This document shows positions 42,629-51,374 of a stretch of DNA of 64,000 nucleotides, piece by piece. The stretch comes from Micromonospora sp. CB01531. GTDB taxonomy: Bacteria > Actinomycetota > Actinomycetes > Mycobacteriales > Micromonosporaceae. A program made the position numbers and the translations under genes. Where the stretch lies: assembly GCF_001905095.1 (NCBI RefSeq), contig NZ_LWLS01000075.1, positions 1-64,000 of the forward strand, read 5' to 3'. The notes under the pieces are model-generated. The model saw only the letters and a list, made by a program, of their open reading frames with translations, had not been told where the DNA came from and did not search any database. How positions within the stretch are numbered: the stretch's first letter is position 1; every line of letters begins with the position of its first letter.

Positions 42629-42680
42629 GGCGCCGCCCGGCACCCGACGCCCCGCAGGGCGGCGGACGCCGGGCGGCGCC
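42629..42680 (-). terminator. Strong hairpin directly after the KASIII stop
   Basis: Perfect 13-bp stem (GGCGCCGCCCGGC / GCCGGGCGGCGCC) with a 26-nt loop that can itself fold (CGCCC / GGGCG), starting 18 bp after the KASIII stop. Very stable; GC-rich hairpins without U-tracts are common terminators in actinomycetes. It should close the 50.4-42.7 kb operon and isolate it from the IS607 element. Confidence 0.6.
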
Positions 42681-42697
42681 GGGTGGTCGGCGGTGGC

Positions 42698-43648
42698 TCA
42701 GGGACAGCGGATCACCTGGCCGGCGTACGTCAGCCCGCCACCGAACCCGAGCAGCAGCACCGGCGCGCCACTGGGCACCTCCCGCCGCTCGACCAGCTTC
42801 GCCAGGGCGATCGGGGTGCTCGCCGACGAGGTGTTCCCGGACGACACGATGTCCCGGGCGATCACGGCCTGCTCCACCCCGAGCTCCCGGGCGATCGCGT
42901 TGATGATGCGCAGGTTCGCCTGGTGCGGCACGAATCCCGCCAGCTCCGCCGGCTTGATGCCGGCCCGCAGGCAGGCCTCCTCCGCGATCGGCGCGAGGGC
43001 GGTGGTGGCCCAGTGGAACACGGTCGCACCGTCCTGCTCGATCCGCGCCGACCGGCCCTCGATCCGGATCGCCGGCCCGCGCTGGGCGGACCCGCCCCAC
43101 ACCACCGGGCCGATGCCCGGGTCGTCGTCCCCGACCAGCACCGCCGCGCCGGCGCCGTCCCCGAACAGGATGCAGGTGCTGCGGTCCTGCCAGTCGATCC
43201 AGTCGGTGAGCCGCTCCGCCCCGATCACCACAGCCGTGCCGGCGGCGCCGGCGCGGATGGCGTGGTCGGCGGTGGCCAGCGCGTACGAGAAGCCGGAGCA
43301 GGCGGTGTTGATGTCGTACGCCGCCTGCCCGGCCATCTCCAGGCTCGCCGCCACCCGGCTCGCCACATTCGGCACCCGGTCGATGGACGTGCAGGTGGCG
43401 ACGACCACCAGGTCCACCTCGGCGGGCATGATGCCGGCCGCGCCGAGCGCCTTCCCGGCGGCGGCGGCCGCCATGTCGGCCACCGACTGGTCCTCCGCGA
43501 TGTGCCGCTGCTGGATGCCGACCCGGCTGCGGATCCACGCGTCGTCGGTGTCGACCAGTTGGGTGAGCTGCTCGTTGGTGAGTACCCGCGGCGGTTGGTA
43601 GTAGCCGAGCCCGGCGATGCGGGATCCCTGCCAGGTGCGCACAGTCAT
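42698..43648 (-). CDS. Beta-ketoacyl-ACP synthase III (FabH-like)
   Basis: KASIII of 316 aa that starts chains by joining an acyl-CoA to malonyl-ACP. Cys117 lies in DINTACSGFSYAL, the His in VPHQANLRIIN and the Asn in SSGNTSSASTP, a complete Cys-His-Asn set. GFGGGLTYAGQ is the usual C-terminal motif. Start ATG 43648 follows GGGAGGAG. It is the last gene of the KS operon, just before two hairpins. It probably picks the starter unit (acetyl or another short acyl) for the polyunsaturated chain. Acyltransferase-like use of KASIII in peptide clusters also occurs, so elongation is likely but not proven. Confidence 0.9.
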   Translation of the reverse strand: MTVRTWQGSRIAGLGYYQPPRVLTNEQLTQLVDTDDAWIRSRVGIQQRHIAEDQSVADMAAAAAGKALGAAGIMPAEVDLVVVATCTSIDRVPNVASRVAASLEMAGQAAYDINTACSGFSYALATADHAIRAGAAGTAVVIGAERLTDWIDWQDRSTCILFGDGAGAAVLVGDDDPGIGPVVWGGSAQRGPAIRIEGRSARIEQDGATVFHWATTALAPIAEEACLRAGIKPAELAGFVPHQANLRIINAIARELGVEQAVIARDIVSSGNTSSASTPIALAKLVERREVPSGAPVLLLGFGGGLTYAGQVIRCP

Positions 43649-43664
43649 CTCCTCCCTCGCCCGG

Positions 43665-44384
43665 TCAGCCGCAGCCGCCGGGCTCGTCGTGGTCGAACGA
43701 GCCGACCGTGGCGAGCGCCGCCACCGGGAGGCTCGCCAGCAGGTCGGCCGACTCGACCGCCGGGCCCGCACCGCGCAGCGCCAGTACCGCCGCCTCGACG
43801 TCGGCGATCCGGTCCACGCCCCAGTAGCGCTGGCGGTCGACGAGGAACAGCGGGATGCCGAACACCTCGTCGTGATGCGCGCTGACCAGCGCTGCCACGC
43901 CCAGATCGCGGATCCGGTCGTCGTCGACGGCGGCCATCAGCTCGGCACCGGGCAGGCCCGCCGCGTCGCAGGCGGCCCGCAGCACTGCCGGGTCGCTGAT
44001 GTTGTCGCCCCGGTCCCAGCGGGCCTCGGTGACGACCTGGTAGAACCGCCGCTCACAACCCAGTTCGCGGGCGCGCAGCCAGCCCAGCGCGGACGGCTCC
44101 CACCAGGGCGCGACGTCCACCGGCCAGACCAGGCGGTAGCCGAAGCCGGCGGCGAGCCGCTTGGTGTCGTGCAGGATGTACAGGTGTTTGGCCTTGCTCA
44201 TCACGGTGTAGTGGAAGTCCGCACCGTGCGCGTCGAGGCCGGCGCGGGTCCGGGCGTCGGGGTCCCAGAAGGGTACGTACTCGAACAGGTCCGCGAAGTC
44301 CGGCACGCGCTTTTCCAGCTGCCGCAACGCCATCCAGCTGAACGGGCTCTGGAACGAGAAGTACACCCTCGGCCGGCCGGTCAC
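43665..44384 (-). CDS. DsbA-like / HCCA-isomerase-like protein (copy 2)
   Basis: Protein of 239 aa, paralogue of 8095-8718: the same opening VYFSFQSPFSWMALRQL without a CXXC pair, the same middle GDNISDPAVL, and the same cis-Pro end EVFGIPLFLVDRQRYWGVDRI. It has an extra C-terminal tail of about 30 residues ending in HDEPGGCG. GTG 44384 overlaps the stop of the double hot-dog gene (GTGA). Two copies in one cluster, both close to an alpha/beta hydrolase, suggest either sequential isomerisations or a heteromer. The reaction is inference from fold and context. Confidence 0.8.
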   Translation of the reverse strand: MTGRPRVYFSFQSPFSWMALRQLEKRVPDFADLFEYVPFWDPDARTRAGLDAHGADFHYTVMSKAKHLYILHDTKRLAAGFGYRLVWPVDVAPWWEPSALGWLRARELGCERRFYQVVTEARWDRGDNISDPAVLRAACDAAGLPGAELMAAVDDDRIRDLGVAALVSAHHDEVFGIPLFLVDRQRYWGVDRIADVEAAVLALRGAGPAVESADLLASLPVAALATVGSFDHDEPGGCG

Positions 44385-45283
44385 GGCGCGCTCCACAGCA
44401 GCGCGGCCTGCGTCTGCGGGTCCATGACGGCGACCTGGCCGGCGTCGGGGCCGCTGGCCACCCCGTACCCGTGGGTGATCGATCCGGTGGCGGTGTGCAC
44501 GATCCGGCCGTCGCGGACCACGTAGCAGTCCATCCGGCCGCTGAACATGACCTCTTTGACGATGTCGTCGACGGTGAAGACGGTGTGCAGCTCCTCTTCG
44601 AGGTGCGCGTCGGCGAGCAGCCGCACCTGGGAGCGCGTCACGGCGGGGATCCAGTTGCGTTCGGTGAGCATCCGCCGGATCGAGATGCCCCGCTCGGCCA
44701 GGTACCGGTGCACCACCTCCTCCAGGTCGCGCACGTAACCGGAGTGCTGGATCCGGTCGGAGAACTGGCAGTGCGGGTACGGGATGGTCTCGCTCCACCG
44801 GAAGCCGGGCCGGAACGCGGCGGGCGGCTCGGCCGGTGGGCGCAGGGCGGCGACGCCGGGCACCACCCGGCCGGCCAGCTCCGCGGGCAGCTCCCCGGTG
44901 ACCCCGGTCGGCGCGACGAACGCGACCCGGACTTTGCCCTTGAGCACGGGCACCGGCTGTCCGTCCCGCTCGACGGTCAGCGTGACGGCGAAGGTGTCCT
45001 CGGTGTCGTTGCCGCGCGGCGCGGGCGTCGCCTCGGCGTGCACCTCGTCGTCGACGAAGACGGGGCCGGGCAGCCGCACCGAGTGCTCCACGATGGACAG
45101 CTGGACGCCGGCCCCGTGGAACAGCTGGCCGGGGCCCGTCCCGCGGTCGCGGTAGTACTGCAACACCGCGTCCTCGGCCAGGTAGACGAACTGTTTGAAG
45201 CCGACCCAGGTGCCGATGTTGGCACCCTCGTACCGCGGCCGGCCGCGGTAGGTCGTCGGGTGGGCGTCGAGCAGGACGGTCAT
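44381..45283 (-). CDS. Double hot-dog acyl-thioester protein
   Basis: Protein of 300 aa with two hot-dog domains in tandem, resembling 4-hydroxybenzoyl-CoA thioesterase/FadM-type proteins. Domain 1 (about residues 15-140) opens IGTWVGFKQFVYLAEDAVLQ; domain 2 (about 165-290) opens FSDRIQHSGYVRDLEEVVHR, with the D-x3-H-x3-Y spacing of the family, and ends GRIVHTATGSITHGYG. A thioesterase, dehydratase or isomerase on acyl-ACP is possible; sequence alone does not decide. ATG 45283 and its stop both overlap neighbouring genes by 4 nt, so it belongs to the KS operon. Confidence 0.72.
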   Translation of the reverse strand: MTVLLDAHPTTYRGRPRYEGANIGTWVGFKQFVYLAEDAVLQYYRDRGTGPGQLFHGAGVQLSIVEHSVRLPGPVFVDDEVHAEATPAPRGNDTEDTFAVTLTVERDGQPVPVLKGKVRVAFVAPTGVTGELPAELAGRVVPGVAALRPPAEPPAAFRPGFRWSETIPYPHCQFSDRIQHSGYVRDLEEVVHRYLAERGISIRRMLTERNWIPAVTRSQVRLLADAHLEEELHTVFTVDDIVKEVMFSGRMDCYVVRDGRIVHTATGSITHGYGVASGPDAGQVAVMDPQTQAALLWSAP

Positions 45284-46092
45284 GCGGAAACCTCCAGGGT
45301 CGGACCGGCCGGCGACAGTGCCGGCACGACGCGGTCGAGGAACTCGGCACACTCGGCGGCCACCTCGGTCGCCTGCGTGATGTGACAGAAGTGGCCGTAG
45401 TGCGGGCGGACGCGCACCTGCGCCGCCGGCAGCACGGCGAGCGAGTTGGCCCGCACCCCGGCCAGCCGCTGGTCGTCCCGCCCGGCCAGGACCAGGATCG
45501 GGGTGCGGACCTGCCCCAGCGCGGGCCGCGGCGTGGCGAGCAGCCGGTCGAGCACCAGGTCGGCGGCACCGTCGGGCACCCGCTGCAGGGCCTTGTCGAC
45601 CATCGTGGCGAGCAGGTCGTCGGCGACGTGGGCGGCGCGGGGGCCGAGCCGGGCCCGCAGCCCGTCGGCCACCACCTGCCGGATCGCCGCCCGGGTGCGG
45701 GCGATCAGCACCGGGTGCGGGGCCTGGTCGGCGGGGCGGACCAGCGGCGCGAGCAGGACGGCGGCGGAGACCGTCGGCGGCGCTCCGGTGGCCAGGTGGT
45801 CCAGTACGGCGTTGGCGCCGAAGGAGTGGCCGACGAGCACGTCGACGGGTTCGGGCACGGCCGCCAGGGCCCGTCGCAGCCACTGAGCGGGACCGGCCGA
45901 GTCCACCAGGGACCGACCGGGGTCGCCGCTCCACGGGGCGTCGACGGCGTAGCAGCGGTAGCCGGGGCCGAGTCGTACGGCCAGGTCCTGCCAGGTGCTC
46001 CCGTGGTCGGCCAGGCCGTGCACGGCCGCCACCACCCGGGGCCGCCCGTGCTCCGGGGCGGCGCCGGGCGTGGCGAGCAGCCGCCAGGTCAT
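45280..46092 (-). CDS. Alpha/beta-hydrolase (thioesterase-like, copy 2)
   Basis: Hydrolase of 270 aa, paralogue of 8739-9554. HGLADHGSTWQDL oxyanion region, nucleophile Ser in VLVGHSFGANAVLDHL, acid probably in LAGRDDQRLAG, His in HYGHFCHITQA. ATG 46092 overlaps the KS-like stop and its own stop overlaps the next start (ATGA each time). Probably an acyl-hydrolase of the PKS. The presence of two versions, one per operon, suggests different substrates (free ACP chain versus NRPS-bound chain); this is inference. Confidence 0.82.
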   Translation of the reverse strand: MTWRLLATPGAAPEHGRPRVVAAVHGLADHGSTWQDLAVRLGPGYRCYAVDAPWSGDPGRSLVDSAGPAQWLRRALAAVPEPVDVLVGHSFGANAVLDHLATGAPPTVSAAVLLAPLVRPADQAPHPVLIARTRAAIRQVVADGLRARLGPRAAHVADDLLATMVDKALQRVPDGAADLVLDRLLATPRPALGQVRTPILVLAGRDDQRLAGVRANSLAVLPAAQVRVRPHYGHFCHITQATEVAAECAEFLDRVVPALSPAGPTLEVSA

Positions 46093-47015
46093 GTCCGGTC
46101 CCCGTCGCGGCACAGCCGTGCGGTGGCGAAACCGTCGCCGGTCGAGCCGCAGGTCAGCACCGCCTCGACCGCGTCCTCGACACCTTCCGGCCGGGTCGCC
46201 GGGTCGGTCAGCCACCGGGTGGCGAGCGCGGTCTGCAGCACCCCGGCCGCGCCGTATCCGCCGCCGAGCAGGGCGGCCAGGTCCTGGTCCGGGCCGTCGC
46301 CGGTGCCGCAGGCGAGCCGGATGGTCCGCGGCCCGCCGGCCGGGACCGGCTCCGGGGCCCGGTGCCGGCGTACCGAGTGCAGCCGGACCGGGCCCGGCTG
46401 CCCGGCCGGGACGAGCACCACGCAGGCGGCCATCCCCTGCGGCGGTCCCGGCGGGGTCCCGCCGGCGGCGCGCAGCCCGGCCGCGATCTCGTCGGCCGGT
46501 TCGGCGCCCACCACGACGGCACGGTGCGCCCGGCCGCTGCGCACCAGCAGGGCACCGAGCCGCACCGCGTCGAGCCCGCCGGTCGAGCCGGAGCAGACCA
46601 TCAGGTTGGGGCCGGTGAAGCCGTACCGGATGGCGATGCTGCTGGCGATGATGTTGCTCGACGCGTTCGGCGCCTGCATCGGGCTCACCCCGCGCAGGCC
46701 GCCCGCGCGTACCTGCTCGACGATGTCGCAGACGGTGGCGACGTTGCCGAGGTTGGAGCTGACCACGACGGCGGTCCCGGCGGCGCCCGGCGCCGGCCCG
46801 GTCGGCCGGCCGGGCGGCAGGCCCAGGGCTCGGTGTACGGCGCACATGGCGAGCCGCACCGCCGGCTCCTTGAACAGCAGACCCTTGCGGCCGAGCAGGG
46901 TGTGCGCCTCGTCGGGACCGCAGTCGGGCTCGGTGGCCGAGGCGATCAGCCGGTCCGGCGCGATCCCGGGCACGTGTACCGCCGCGGCCCCGACCACCAC
47001 ACGGTCACCGCCCAT
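46089..47015 (-). CDS. Short ketosynthase-like protein without active-site Cys (second CLF-like)
   Basis: Thiolase-fold beta-ketoacyl-synthase N-terminal-type protein of only 308 aa (KS and CLF proteins are usually near 370-420). The dimer segment SPMQAPNASSNIIAS and GFTGPNLMVCSGSTGGLDAVRL correspond to the KS nucleophile elbow, but aligning it with the KS at 49222 puts Ser in place of the nucleophile Cys; the Cys three residues earlier is not in register. The two His of a KS are not found. I infer a chain-length-factor-like partner of the KS immediately upstream, with which it overlaps by 11 nt. It could also be a decayed or repurposed KS. Confidence 0.7.
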   Translation of the reverse strand: MGGDRVVVGAAAVHVPGIAPDRLIASATEPDCGPDEAHTLLGRKGLLFKEPAVRLAMCAVHRALGLPPGRPTGPAPGAAGTAVVVSSNLGNVATVCDIVEQVRAGGLRGVSPMQAPNASSNIIASSIAIRYGFTGPNLMVCSGSTGGLDAVRLGALLVRSGRAHRAVVVGAEPADEIAAGLRAAGGTPPGPPQGMAACVVLVPAGQPGPVRLHSVRRHRAPEPVPAGGPRTIRLACGTGDGPDQDLAALLGGGYGAAGVLQTALATRWLTDPATRPEGVEDAVEAVLTCGSTGDGFATARLCRDGDRT

Positions 47016-48129
47016 GCCGCACCTCCACCAGGCAGACGGCGTTCACGCCGCCGAATCCGAACGCGTTGACCTGGGCCACCCCAGCGTCGGTGCCGACCGG
47101 CCCGCCGATCACCAGGGGCAGCGGGGCCGCCTCGGGGATCGGGGTCCGCAGTCCGACCACCGGCGGCACCTGGCCGTGCCGCAGCGCCTCCACGGCGACC
47201 AGCAGACTCATCAGCCCGGCGCTGCCGGAGGTGTGCCCGATCGCGCCCTTGATCCCGGTGACCAGCGGTCCGGGGCGGGCGTCGGCGAACAGCCCGGCCA
47301 GCACGCCGGCCTCAGTCGGATCGTTCAGCGCGGTGCCGGTGCCGTGGGCCAGCACCAGCCCGACGTCGGCCGGGCTCAGCCCGGCCCGCCGGTACGCGTC
47401 GTCCATCGCGGCGCGCAGCCCGGCCGGGTCGGGCGCCGTCTCGTGGTACGCGTCGCACGACATACCCACCCCGCGCAGCAGCACCGTGGCGTCGTCGGGG
47501 GCCCGCTGCAGCACGACGGCCACCGCGCCGTCGCCGAGCAGCACCCCCTTGCGGTCGGCGTCGAACGGCCGTACCGCGTCGCTGGACTCATCCCCGACCC
47601 GCCCGATCATGGCGAGCATGCTCTCGGTCATCGCGTCGGCGCCGCAGGCGAGCACCGCGTCCGCCTCGTCGAGCTGGAGCAGGTCGGCGGCGAGCGCGAG
47701 CGCGTGCGACGAGGCCGAGCAGGCGTTGGAGACCGTGACGACGTCCTCGACGCCGGGCAACGCGGCGCGCACCGCGGCGCCGAAGTGCAGCGCGTCCAGG
47801 TCCGCCAGCTGCCCGTCGCCTCGCCACCGTTCCACCGCCCGCAGCTCACGCAGCCCGGTGCCGACCAGCACGACGACGCGCTGCCGGGCGCAGTCGAGGC
47901 CGGCCTCCCGGGCCGCCGCCGCCACGCACTCGGCCAGCCAGGCGCTGGCCCGGTACGGGCGTTCCGGGCCGGCCGCGTCGACGTGGTAGCCGTGGCGGAC
48001 GTTGACGCCGTCCGGGGCGACGTACCGCAGCGGTTGCCGGCCGGACTCCCCGGCCAGCAACGCCTGGTATGTCTCGGCGGTGTCGCCGAGGCTGGTGCGC
48101 ATCGCGCTACCGGTGATCGCGAGCCGCAC
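47005..48129 (-). CDS. Beta-ketoacyl synthase (second KS)
   Basis: KAS II-type condensing enzyme of 374 aa with a complete triad: Cys137 in VSNACSASSHALAL, His262 in AHGTGTALND and His299 in KGAIGHTSGSAGL. It elongates ACP-bound chains with malonyl units. It differs clearly from the KS at 49222, so the cluster has two catalytic KSs plus two Cys-less partners. Start ATG 48129 overlaps the CLF stop by 23 nt. Most similar organisation is that of the multi-KS/CLF highly reducing type II systems that make polyenes or cinnamoyl lipids. Confidence 0.9.
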   Translation of the reverse strand: MRLAITGSAMRTSLGDTAETYQALLAGESGRQPLRYVAPDGVNVRHGYHVDAAGPERPYRASAWLAECVAAAAREAGLDCARQRVVVLVGTGLRELRAVERWRGDGQLADLDALHFGAAVRAALPGVEDVVTVSNACSASSHALALAADLLQLDEADAVLACGADAMTESMLAMIGRVGDESSDAVRPFDADRKGVLLGDGAVAVVLQRAPDDATVLLRGVGMSCDAYHETAPDPAGLRAAMDDAYRRAGLSPADVGLVLAHGTGTALNDPTEAGVLAGLFADARPGPLVTGIKGAIGHTSGSAGLMSLLVAVEALRHGQVPPVVGLRTPIPEAAPLPLVIGGPVGTDAGVAQVNAFGFGGVNAVCLVEVRHGR

Positions 48130-49225
48130 GCCCGGTTCCCTTCAGGACGGCAGCGCCGACGGAGCCGTCGGCGGTGCTGGCGACGATCAGCGAGAGGCAC
48201 CCGTCGTGCTCCGGCGCGCCCCGCTGGTGGGCCAGCACCGCGGCGACCTGGAGCGCGCCGGCGGCGGTCGGGCAGTTGCCGGCGAGGTCGGTGATGGCCA
48301 CCCGGTCGGCGTCCGGGCCGACCACCTCGTCGAGCGCCTGCTCCTCGGTGGCGGCGCCGGAGGTGACCACGGTGGCGAGGTCCTGGGGACCGACGTCGGC
48401 CTGGTCCAGCACCCGGCGTACCCGGTCGGCGAGCGCCGCGGCGAGGTCCGTCCGCCCTCCGGTGTGGCCGAGGTCGACCGCGAGGATCTCGGCGACCGGT
48501 TCGCGGCCGGCGGCGCGCATGGCGGCCGCGTCCTCGACCAGGAAGACCGCGCCGCCCTCGCCGCCGACGGTCGTCGGCGCGGCGGTGGCGTGCTGGGCCC
48601 ACGCCAGCTGCGGGGTGTACTCGTCCACCGCGCCGACCAGCAGCGCCTCCGCGCGGCCGCGGCGCAGCACCGTCGTGGCGTAGCGGAGCGCGGCCAGGGT
48701 CGCCATGCCGCCGCCGGCGAGGGTGGTGTTGACCCCGCGCAGCTGGTGCCAGATGGCCGCCTGGCCGGCCGCGCAGTTGAGCACGGTGTTGGGGAACAGG
48801 ATCGGGTTGACCAGGTAGGGCTTCTCCTGCACCAGGGTGTCCCGGCTGTAGTCGCTGGTCGACTGGAGGCTGCCGACGCTGGTGCCGAGCACGACGCCGA
48901 CCCGGTCCCGGTTGCCGTCGTCGACCACGAGGTCGCTGTCGGCCAGCGCCTGGCCGCAGGCCAGCACCGCGAACGCGGTCCGCCGGTCGAGGAAGCTGGT
49001 GCCCTTGCGGCCCAGGTGGTCCCGGGCGCGGAACCCGACCAGGCCGTACGCCCGCGGGTCCGGTACCGGCTCCTCGGTCAGCGCGGTCGCGTCGACCGTG
49101 CCGTCCCGCCCGGTACGCAGCCCGGCGGTGAACTCGTCGGCGCCCAACCCGAACGGGGAGAGCACGCCCCACCCGGAGACGCCGAGCACGAAGGCGTCGG
49201 TACGCGAATCGGTGGTCACGGTCAT
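48107..49225 (-). CDS. Chain-length factor (KS-beta)
   Basis: KS-fold protein of 372 aa with the KS-beta/CLF hallmark: the nucleophile elbow reads NTTLAGGGMATLAAL with no Cys. The N-terminal and C-terminal halves are otherwise KS-like (VGVVLGTSVGS; DLAGNCPTAAGAL). It should pair with the KS at 49222 and set the chain length through the dimer tunnel. ATG 49225 overlaps the KS stop by 4 nt, the classical coupled KS-alpha/KS-beta arrangement. The longer upstream frame is a shadow. Confidence 0.9.
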   Translation of the reverse strand: MTVTTDSRTDAFVLGVSGWGVLSPFGLGADEFTAGLRTGRDGTVDATALTEEPVPDPRAYGLVGFRARDHLGRKGTSFLDRRTAFAVLACGQALADSDLVVDDGNRDRVGVVLGTSVGSLQSTSDYSRDTLVQEKPYLVNPILFPNTVLNCAAGQAAIWHQLRGVNTTLAGGGMATLAALRYATTVLRRGRAEALLVGAVDEYTPQLAWAQHATAAPTTVGGEGGAVFLVEDAAAMRAAGREPVAEILAVDLGHTGGRTDLAAALADRVRRVLDQADVGPQDLATVVTSGAATEEQALDEVVGPDADRVAITDLAGNCPTAAGALQVAAVLAHQRGAPEHDGCLSLIVASTADGSVGAAVLKGTGRAARDHR

Positions 49226-50430
49226 GCGAGCCGTCCAAGGATCGTGATGGCGTTGTTGCCGCCGAAGGCGAAACCGTTGACCTGGACGATGCGCGGCTGC
49301 TCCGGACGCGACTCGTTGGCTACGACGTCCAGGCCGGTCATCGCCGGGTCGGTGGTCACGTGGTTGATGGTCGGCGCGAGGAAGCCGGACGAGATGGCCA
49401 GCGCCCCGGCCAGGGCGCTGAACCCGCTCGCCGCGCCCATCGTGTGGCCGAGCATCGACTTCACCGAGCTCATCGGCGGCAGCCGGTCGCCGAAGACGTC
49501 GCGGACCGCCTCGTACTCGGCGGCGTCGTTGGCCGGGGTGGCGGTGCCGTGGGCGCAGATGAAGTCGACCTCGTCGGGCTTGACTCCGGCGTCCTGGTGG
49601 GCCAGCCGCATGCAGCGGGCCACGCTCGTCGCGTCCGGCGCGGTCGGGTGCTTGGCGTCGCAGGTGAGCCCGTAGCCGAGCACCTCGCAGTAGATCCGGG
49701 CGCCACGGGCCCGGGCCGAGTCCAGGCTCTCCAGGAACAGCGCCACGCCGCCCTCGGCGGTGATCACCCCGGCCCGGTCGCGGTCGAACGGCGCGCACCG
49801 CTCGGCGGCGAGCGCGCCCAACCGGTAGAAGCCGGCATGGGCCCACCGGCACACCGAGTCGGCCCCGCCGACCAGCATGTAGTCCTGTTCGCCGGTGGCG
49901 ATGACGTCGAGGGCGTAGCCGAGGGCGTAGTTGCTCGCCGAGCAGGCGGTCGAGACGGTCAGCGCCGCGCCGGTGAGGCCCAGTTCCCGGCTCACCGCCT
50001 CGGCGACGCGTCCCGCGGGCAGCTGGCGGGCCAGCCGCTGCGGCGTGTCCGGGTAGCCGTGGGCCAACCAGTGCTCGGTGAGCCGCTCCACCACCTGGGA
50101 CTCGCCGCTGGTCGTACCCATGCAGACGCCGATCCGGTCGGACCGGTCCGGAAGGTCGGTGGCCCCCGCGTCGGTGAGCGCGAGCCGGGCCGCGGCGGCG
50201 GCGAAGAGACTGCTGCGGCCCCAGTCCGCCGGGTCGAGCCGGGTCAGCATGGCCTCCGGCGTGAACTCGTGCACCTCGCCGGCCCGGTCGGTCAGGAAGC
50301 CGGTGGTGTCGAAGCTGGCGATCGGCGTGATGCCGCTGCGCCCGGCGCGCAGTGCCGTCGTGAAGGCGTCGACGCCGATGCCGATGCTCGACACCGGCCC
50401 GAGCCCGGTTACCACAACCCGTCGGTTCAT
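49222..50430 (-). CDS. Ketosynthase alpha (first KS of the operon)
   Basis: Condensing enzyme of 402 aa. Cys163 in TVSTACSASNYALG, His294 in ICAHGTATPAND, His329 in SMLGHTMGAASG; VNGFAFGGNNA at the end. With the next gene it forms a KS/CLF heterodimer. I prefer ATG 50430 to the adjacent in-frame GTG 50433; AGGACTCC lies just upstream. It is the first gene of the KS operon. The 11-bp-spaced heptamers at 50544-50572, reading towards this gene, suggest activation by the cluster's SARP. Confidence 0.93.
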   Translation of the reverse strand: MNRRVVVTGLGPVSSIGIGVDAFTTALRAGRSGITPIASFDTTGFLTDRAGEVHEFTPEAMLTRLDPADWGRSSLFAAAAARLALTDAGATDLPDRSDRIGVCMGTTSGESQVVERLTEHWLAHGYPDTPQRLARQLPAGRVAEAVSRELGLTGAALTVSTACSASNYALGYALDVIATGEQDYMLVGGADSVCRWAHAGFYRLGALAAERCAPFDRDRAGVITAEGGVALFLESLDSARARGARIYCEVLGYGLTCDAKHPTAPDATSVARCMRLAHQDAGVKPDEVDFICAHGTATPANDAAEYEAVRDVFGDRLPPMSSVKSMLGHTMGAASGFSALAGALAISSGFLAPTINHVTTDPAMTGLDVVANESRPEQPRIVQVNGFAFGGNNAITILGRLA

Positions 50431-50543
50431 CACCCAGGAGTCCTTCGTGAGTCCTTGGGCCGCGTCCGTCGGCGAGCGCCGCGCGCCGCCCCGTCATCCG
50501 CAGCGTGGTCGGGTTCTCACCGTCGAGCCGCCGCCTTGTGACG

Positions 50544-50617
50544 GCCTCGCGGCGGCCTCGACGCCGCCTCGAACCCCCGGCCGCGCCGTCGAGCCAACGT
50601 AGAGGCCGCTTCGAGGA
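50544..50617. promoter_or_regulatory. Divergent SARP operator pair between the KS operon and the membrane protein
   Basis: On the minus strand, heptamers TCGAGGC, TCGAGGC and GCGAGGC (plus-strand positions 50566-50572, 50555-50561, 50544-50550) are exactly 11 bp apart. On the plus strand, TCGAGCC, TAGAGGC and TCGAGGA start at 50589, 50600 and 50611, again 11 bp apart. Each triplet has 4-bp spacers, the SARP pattern, and each points to the gene on its side. The first lies about 114 bp before KS-alpha. Which hexamers form the -10 boxes I cannot say. Confidence 0.65.
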
Positions 50618-50709
50618 CGGCGGAAAAGCCTTGCCACGGAAGGCGGACGCGGCCGCACCGACGTCCACCGATACGATGCCGATCGACGAACCCGACCACG
50701 GGAGGACCG

Positions 50710-51273
50710 GTGACCCGGAGCACCGCAGCGAGCACCGACGGCCAGCGCGGCGGCGGTTCCACCGATCCGGCGCGGCGGGCCGGTGGCCGAGCTGCTCCCT
50801 GGGCCGCGTACGGCGCCTGCGTCTGGTCCGTGCTGTTCGCCGCGCTCAGCTTCTACTGGGCGGCCGGGGGTCGGGTCGGCACCGGCACCATCGGCCCGGC
50901 CGTCGAAGGCCCGGCACTGGCCCGGGAGCCCGCTTTCGTGGCCCTGCTGTGGGCCACCGCGGTGCTCAAGCTGGTCGCCGCGGCGCTCGCCCTGGCGCTC
51001 GTCGACGGGCGCCCCCGCTGGCTGCCGCGCTGGATGCGGCTGCTCGCCGGCTGGGGCGCCGCCGCCCTGCTGTCCCTGTACGGTGTGGCGAACCTGGCGC
51101 AACACCTGCTGATCGTGGCGGGCGTGGTCGAGGTCCCGGCCGGGCTCGGCCGGGCGGCACTGCCGTGGCACCTGCTGCTCTGGGATCCGGTGTGGCTCTC
51201 CGGTGGTCTGCTGTTCACCCTGGCGGCAATCCGCTACTCGAGGCTTAGCATACGAACTCTACGGCACAAATAG
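50710..51273 (+). CDS. Four-helix membrane protein (DUF3995-like)
   Basis: Integral membrane protein of 187 aa with an unstructured, charged N-terminus and about four hydrophobic helices (around residues 32-50, 74-97, 107-132 and 150-172). The motifs WAAYGACVWSVLFAALSFYWAAGG and DPVWLSGGLLFTLAA resemble the DUF3995 family; function unknown. GTG 50710 has GGGAGGACC upstream. It is transcribed divergently from the KS operon behind a SARP-like repeat, so it may be co-regulated with the cluster (export, immunity or neither). Confidence 0.75.
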   Translation: MTRSTAASTDGQRGGGSTDPARRAGGRAAPWAAYGACVWSVLFAALSFYWAAGGRVGTGTIGPAVEGPALAREPAFVALLWATAVLKLVAAALALALVDGRPRWLPRWMRLLAGWGAAALLSLYGVANLAQHLLIVAGVVEVPAGLGRAALPWHLLLWDPVWLSGGLLFTLAAIRYSRLSIRTLRHK

Positions 51274-51374
51274 GTAAACTAGTTCGATCATGTGTCACAA
51301 GACCTTGCCCATCCGGTGCGAAACAATGGAGACTTGCCGTTCGCGGGGACAGTTCGGCGAAAGGTAAGAGACCA

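Noticed and set aside
44381..45934. Long minus-strand frame starting at 45934
   Set aside because: The upstream half is a shadow of the hydrolase gene; the hot-dog protein starts at ATG 45283, which overlaps the hydrolase stop.
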